Positions 4,427-8,203 of a DNA stretch of 8,203 nt are shown here, piece after piece. The DNA is from Maribacter sp. (lineage in GTDB: Bacteria; Bacteroidota; Bacteroidia; Flavobacteriales; Flavobacteriaceae), in NCBI GenBank assembly GCA_018679695.1, contig JAHHKH010000034.1, positions 1-8,203 on the forward strand, read 5' to 3'. The number at the start of each line of letters is the position of its first letter. Within the stretch, counting starts at the first letter, position 1. The position numbers and the translations under genes were made by a program. The notes under the pieces were generated by a model. It had not been told where the DNA came from. It did not search any database and worked only from the letters and a program-made list of their open reading frames with translations.

Positions 4427-6829
4427 ATGGTCGCTAAACTTACACAAGGCTTTTGGGCAAGGGTCGCACGAATAATACTAAGAAATAGGATTCTGATCCT
4501 ATTATTGATCACTGCCTTCACTTTCTTTATGGCAATGCAGTGGGAGAATATGCGATTCAGCAATTCACAAGCCAACTTGCTGCCTGATGACCATCCCATA
4601 AATATTGAATACCAGGATTTTTTAAATCAGTTTGGTGAAGAAGGGAATACCGTTGTGTTTGCCATAAGGGACACAGCACTATATTCACCATCGAATTTTA
4701 ATAGATGGAATAAGTTAAGTAAACAGCTTGGTGCATTCCCTGAAGTCGACTTTGTACTTTCAACAGATAACCTTCAAGAATTGATCAAAGACAAGGACAA
4801 ACAGGAATTTGTTCTAGAGCCTCTTATCAAAACCCAAATAAACACCCAAAACGATGTTGATACCCTAACCGATCATCTTTTCAATGATCTTCCGTTCTAT
4901 GACAATCTTATTTATAATAAAGAAAGTAGGACCATACGAACCGTGATGTATTTGGACAAGGATATCGTGAACACCTCAGTGCGTAAAGACTTCATCCTAG
5001 AAGATTTAACCAACCTCGTTGAAAATTTTGAGGAAGAAACGGGTCTAGACGTCCGTGTTTCCGGCATGCCCTATATTAGAACCATGAATTCCCAAAATAT
5101 TATAGATGAGATAGGGAAATTCATACTAGCCGCCTTAGCCGTAACTTCCTTGATTTTCTTTTTCTTTTTTAGGAGTTTTCGTGCCACCCTGATTTCGATG
5201 TTCATAGTAATTATCGGTGTGATGTGGGCTTTTGGGGTTTTAGGCCTCTTGCAGTATGAAATTACCGTATTAACAGCCTTAATACCACCTTTAATTATTG
5301 TGATAGGCATACCCAACTGCATCTTCCTAATAAACAAGTACCAGCAAGAGGTTAAAAAGCATGGTAACCAAGCGCTTTCGCTACAACGGGTAATCTCAAA
5401 AATTGGCAATGCCACGTTGATGACCAACATGACCACAGCTTCTGGTTTTGCTACTTTTATCATCACCGATAGTAAACTATTAAAGGAATTCGGAATTGTA
5501 GCCTCAATAAATATCCTGGGGATTTTTATGTTATCCCTACTGATTATCCCAATTGTATATAGCTTCATGACTTTGCCCAAGACAAAGCACTTAAAACATC
5601 TCAATAAAAAATGGATTGACGGCTTCGTAAACTGGATGGAGCATATTGTCCGCGAAAAACGAATCTCGGTTTATGTGACTTCCATCATATTATTGGTAGT
5701 GAGCATTATCGGAATTTATCAAATAGAAATTTCCGGTAGCCCTATAGAGGACATGCCAAAGAAAGCAGGTTTTTTTGAGGATATTCGCTTTTTCGAAAAA
5801 GAATTCGACGGAATAATGCCCGTTGAGATCATTATTGATACCAAAAAACCGAAGGGTGTGATGAAACCAGCGACCTTAAAAAGAATGGACCGGTTAAGTA
5901 CTGTTATTGATGAGATTCCCGAATTATCCAAACCAATCTCAGTGGTTAATTTGGTCAAATATTCCAAACAGGCTTTTTATAGCGGGATTCCAAAATATTA
6001 CCAACTACCCACCACCCAGGAAAACAATTTTATCATGGATGTTGCCCGAAAATCATCCAGCAACGGCAATCTTCTAAAGAGTTTTGTTGATAGTACAGGG
6101 CAAACGGCCAGGATTACAACCTTCATGAAAGATTTGAAAACGGAGCGCATGGAAGATATCGAAGCACGCCTCCTGGAGAACATCACAAAAATATTCCCAG
6201 CAGAACGATATACCGTATATATGACTGGTAGCGCATTACTGTTTTTAAAGGGCACCAAGTATTTGGTAAAAAACCTGGTCATATCGCTGGCATTTGCCAT
6301 TTTTCTGATTGCACTCTTCATGGCATTTTTGTTCAGGTCATTTAGAATGATCGTCATTTCATTGATACCCAATTTATTGCCCTTGGTAATTACCGCTGGT
6401 GTTATGGGTTTTGTAGGTGTCCCCATTAAACCTTCTACAATTTTGGTTTTTAGTATCGCATTCGGTATTTCCGTGGATGACACCATTCATTTTCTGGCCA
6501 AGTACAGGCAAGAGCTGACCGCGAATCGCTGGCACATCAAAAAATCGGTTTATGCCGCTTTAAGGGAAACCGGGGTTAGCATGTTTTATACTTCCATTGT
6601 TCTTTTCTTTGGGTTTTCGGTTTTTGTCATTTCAAATTTTGGAGGTACAGTTGCACTTGGCGCCCTGGTATCCGCTACCTTGATGTTTGCAATGTTGGCA
6701 AATCTCATTTTGCTCCCTTCATTACTACTTTCCCTAGAACGTAGTATTGCGAATAAGGAGGTTTTACGAAAACCCCAGATCGATATTCTTCCTAAAGAAG
6801 AGGTTAATATCAAAGAACTTGAAAACTGA
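4427..6829 (+). CDS. RND-superfamily (MMPL/Patched-like) membrane transporter
   Basis: An 800-residue inner-membrane protein with the duplicated RND layout. Helix 1 is at about 22-38, a large periplasmic loop at 39-229, helices 2-6 at about 230-382, helix 7 at about 413-431, a second loop at 432-612, and helices 8-12 at about 613-768. Each half has the FRSFR turn after its second helix (248-252 and 636-640). The second half carries GISVDDTIHFLAKYRQE (680-696), typical of the HAE3/MMPL branch, whose acidic residues in the membrane relay protons. The equivalent place in the first half reads GIPNCIFLINKYQQE (294-308), without the acidic pair. Lacking an adjacent membrane-fusion or outer-membrane partner, it resembles single-component exporters of lipids or other hydrophobic molecules, not the AcrB type. 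The substrate cannot be inferred. It has its own promoter, and asnS follows 91 bases downstream without a visible terminator between. Confidence 0.9.
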   Translation: MVAKLTQGFWARVARIILRNRILILLLITAFTFFMAMQWENMRFSNSQANLLPDDHPINIEYQDFLNQFGEEGNTVVFAIRDTALYSPSNFNRWNKLSKQLGAFPEVDFVLSTDNLQELIKDKDKQEFVLEPLIKTQINTQNDVDTLTDHLFNDLPFYDNLIYNKESRTIRTVMYLDKDIVNTSVRKDFILEDLTNLVENFEEETGLDVRVSGMPYIRTMNSQNIIDEIGKFILAALAVTSLIFFFFFRSFRATLISMFIVIIGVMWAFGVLGLLQYEITVLTALIPPLIIVIGIPNCIFLINKYQQEVKKHGNQALSLQRVISKIGNATLMTNMTTASGFATFIITDSKLLKEFGIVASINILGIFMLSLLIIPIVYSFMTLPKTKHLKHLNKKWIDGFVNWMEHIVREKRISVYVTSIILLVVSIIGIYQIEISGSPIEDMPKKAGFFEDIRFFEKEFDGIMPVEIIIDTKKPKGVMKPATLKRMDRLSTVIDEIPELSKPISVVNLVKYSKQAFYSGIPKYYQLPTTQENNFIMDVARKSSSNGNLLKSFVDSTGQTARITTFMKDLKTERMEDIEARLLENITKIFPAERYTVYMTGSALLFLKGTKYLVKNLVISLAFAIFLIALFMAFLFRSFRMIVISLIPNLLPLVITAGVMGFVGVPIKPSTILVFSIAFGISVDDTIHFLAKYRQELTANRWHIKKSVYAALRETGVSMFYTSIVLFFGFSVFVISNFGGTVALGALVSATLMFAMLANLILLPSLLLSLERSIANKEVLRKPQIDILPKEEVNIKELEN

Positions 6830-6886
6830 CAACGCTTTCTTTATCTTTTAAACAAACCGGCACTCGCTTCTTCTTACTCAAAAGGC

Positions 6887-6894
6887 TATCTTTG
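6887..6894 (+). promoter_or_regulatory. -7 promoter element upstream of asnS
   Basis: TATCTTTG is a perfect TAnnTTTG match, followed by CG as at the transporter promoter. It ends 26 bases before the asnS ATG. No TTTG is found at the expected 19-20 base distance upstream (about 6863-6867 reads ACTCGC), so the -33 element is poor. Because no terminator is visible after the transporter gene, read-through may also feed asnS. Confidence 0.5.
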
Positions 6895-6920
6895 CGTTTT
6901 TAATTTTTATTTGATTTGTA

Positions 6921-8203
6921 ATGAAATCTTCAAGTGTAAAAGAACTATTAACGATGGAGCCCAAACTTCAGGAAGTTGTAGTGAATGGATGGGTCAAAAC
7001 GTTCAGAAGTAATAGGTTCATAGCCCTAAATGACGGGTCAACCCTTAATAATATTCAGTGTGTTGTTGACTTTGAGAACTTTAGTGAAGAAGTATTAAAA
7101 CAAATAAATACAGGTGCTGCATTAAAGATCAGTGGAACATTGGTCGAAAGTCAAGGCCGGGGACAAACCATGGAAATTCAGGTAAGCGACATTTTTATTC
7201 ATGGTGGTGCCGATCCGGAAGTTTATCCGATCCAGCCAAAAAAGCACTCTTTGGAATTTTTGCGCGAAAAGGCACATTTGAGGGTAAGAACCAATACTTT
7301 TGCGGCTGTGATGCGCGTGCGTTCTGCCTTGGCGTTCGCAATACATCAGTATTTCAGGGAAAATGATTTCTACTATTTCCATGCCCCGATCATAACCGGA
7401 TCCGATGCCGAAGGAGCTGGGGAAATGTTTCGTGTTACTACATTGGATGCTAAAAACCCACCTTTGAATGACGAGGGGGAAGTGAACTATAAGGAAGACT
7501 TTTTTGGCAAGGAAACCAATTTAACGGTATCCGGCCAATTGGAAGCCGAAGCCTATGCCATGGGATTGGGTAAAGTATATACGTTTGGACCAACATTTAG
7601 GGCCGAGAATTCAAATACATCAAGACACTTGGCCGAATTCTGGATGATCGAGCCTGAGATGGCTTTCTATGATTTAGATGCAAATATGGATTTGGCAGAG
7701 GACTTCATCAAAAAGGTCATAGGCTATGTTTTAGTGCATTGTGATGAGGATCTACAATTCCTTGAAAAACGTTTGCTAGATGAGGAAAAAACAAAACCAC
7801 AAGCAGAACGTAGTGAAATGGCCTTGATCGAGAAGTTGAAATTCGTATGCGACAATAATTTCAAACGTGTCACTTATACCGAAGCCATTACTATCTTAAG
7901 AAATAGTAAACCCAATAAAAAGAAGAAATTCAAATATCCAATAGATGAATGGGGTGCTGATTTACAAAGTGAACACGAACGTTTCCTTGTAGAGAAGCAC
8001 TTTAAATGTCCTGTGATTTTGTTTGACTATCCTGCTAAAATAAAAGCGTTTTATATGCGTTTGAATGATGACGGAAAAACAGTTCGCGCAATGGACATTC
8101 TGTTCCCTGGAATTGGTGAAATCGCTGGTGGATCCCAACGTGAAGAACGTTTGGATGTTTTGAAGGACAAAATCACGGCATTGGGAATAGACGAAGAGGA
8201 ATT
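6921..8203 (+). CDS. asnS: Asparaginyl-tRNA synthetase (C-terminus cut by window end)
   Basis: A class IIb aminoacyl-tRNA synthetase that charges tRNA-Asn with asparagine in the cytoplasm. The frame starts at ATG 6921 (MKSSSVKELL) and stays open for 427 codons to the window edge; the family is usually about 465-480 residues, so roughly 40-55 are missing. The N-terminal OB-fold that binds the anticodon (about 18-105) includes VNGWVKTFRSNRFIALNDGS (21-40). The catalytic domain begins near 130 with a motif 1 region ending HAPIITGSDAEGAGEMF (154-170). Motif 2 is FRAENSNTSRHLAEFW (226-241), followed by MIEPE (242-246). GEIAGGSQREER (399-410) is the conserved amino-acid-binding segment near the end. 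Motif 3 lies outside. The Asn-type signature distinguishes it from AspRS. The reading frame is intact, so this is not a pseudogene. Its presence argues that Asn-tRNA is made by direct charging in this organism. Confidence 0.97.
   Translation, partial: MKSSSVKELLTMEPKLQEVVVNGWVKTFRSNRFIALNDGSTLNNIQCVVDFENFSEEVLKQINTGAALKISGTLVESQGRGQTMEIQVSDIFIHGGADPEVYPIQPKKHSLEFLREKAHLRVRTNTFAAVMRVRSALAFAIHQYFRENDFYYFHAPIITGSDAEGAGEMFRVTTLDAKNPPLNDEGEVNYKEDFFGKETNLTVSGQLEAEAYAMGLGKVYTFGPTFRAENSNTSRHLAEFWMIEPEMAFYDLDANMDLAEDFIKKVIGYVLVHCDEDLQFLEKRLLDEEKTKPQAERSEMALIEKLKFVCDNNFKRVTYTEAITILRNSKPNKKKKFKYPIDEWGADLQSEHERFLVEKHFKCPVILFDYPAKIKAFYMRLNDDGKTVRAMDILFPGIGEIAGGSQREERLDVLKDKITALGIDEEE

Noticed and set aside
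5071..5604. A 177-codon minus-strand open frame within the transporter gene
   Set aside because: It is a shadow of hydrophobic codons in the opposite strand. The plus-strand frame has full RND topology and motifs.

Overview
The window is a stretch of bacterial chromosome that is mostly housekeeping. It most likely comes from a member of the Flavobacteriaceae (phylum Bacteroidota). Four things support this. The proteins read like flavobacterial S2, EF-Ts, UMP kinase, RRF and AsnRS. The sequence is AT-rich. No start codon is preceded by a convincing Shine-Dalgarno sequence; the leaders are A-rich instead. Two genes are preceded by perfect matches to the Bacteroidota -7 promoter element TAnnTTTG. 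The genus cannot be fixed from this sequence.

Layout, left to right. rpsB (38-1180, +) and tsf (1255-2079, +) are separated by a spacer with a perfect hairpin. A stem-loop terminator (2105-2135) closes this unit. Next comes a small convergent two-gene cassette on the minus strand (2134-2806): a four-helix membrane protein followed, with an 11-base overlap, by a short Xre-type repressor-like protein. Its upstream region carries a good Bacteroidota promoter overlapped by an inverted repeat. Beyond it, pyrH (2977-3684, +) and frr (3727-4284, +) form a second unit that ends in another strong terminator (4311-4337). A large RND/MMPL-family membrane transporter (4427-6829, +) and the first 427 codons of asnS (6921 to the window end, +) follow, each with its own TAnnTTTG element.

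How the genes fit together: S2, EF-Ts, RRF and AsnRS serve translation, and UMP kinase supplies pyrimidine nucleotides. This is the widespread rpsB-tsf-pyrH-frr neighbourhood, here split by the reversed regulator/membrane-protein cassette. The transporter has no substrate clue in its surroundings.

I see no CRISPR array, insertion sequence, tRNA, rRNA or phage signature, and no stretch over 300 bases without a gene; the longest gap is 2807-2976. The most unusual features are the S2 protein, which carries a long Lys/Glu/Ala/Pro linker plus a helix-hairpin-helix domain, and the Xre/membrane-protein cassette with its candidate operator. I do not see convincing evidence of a wholly new system.
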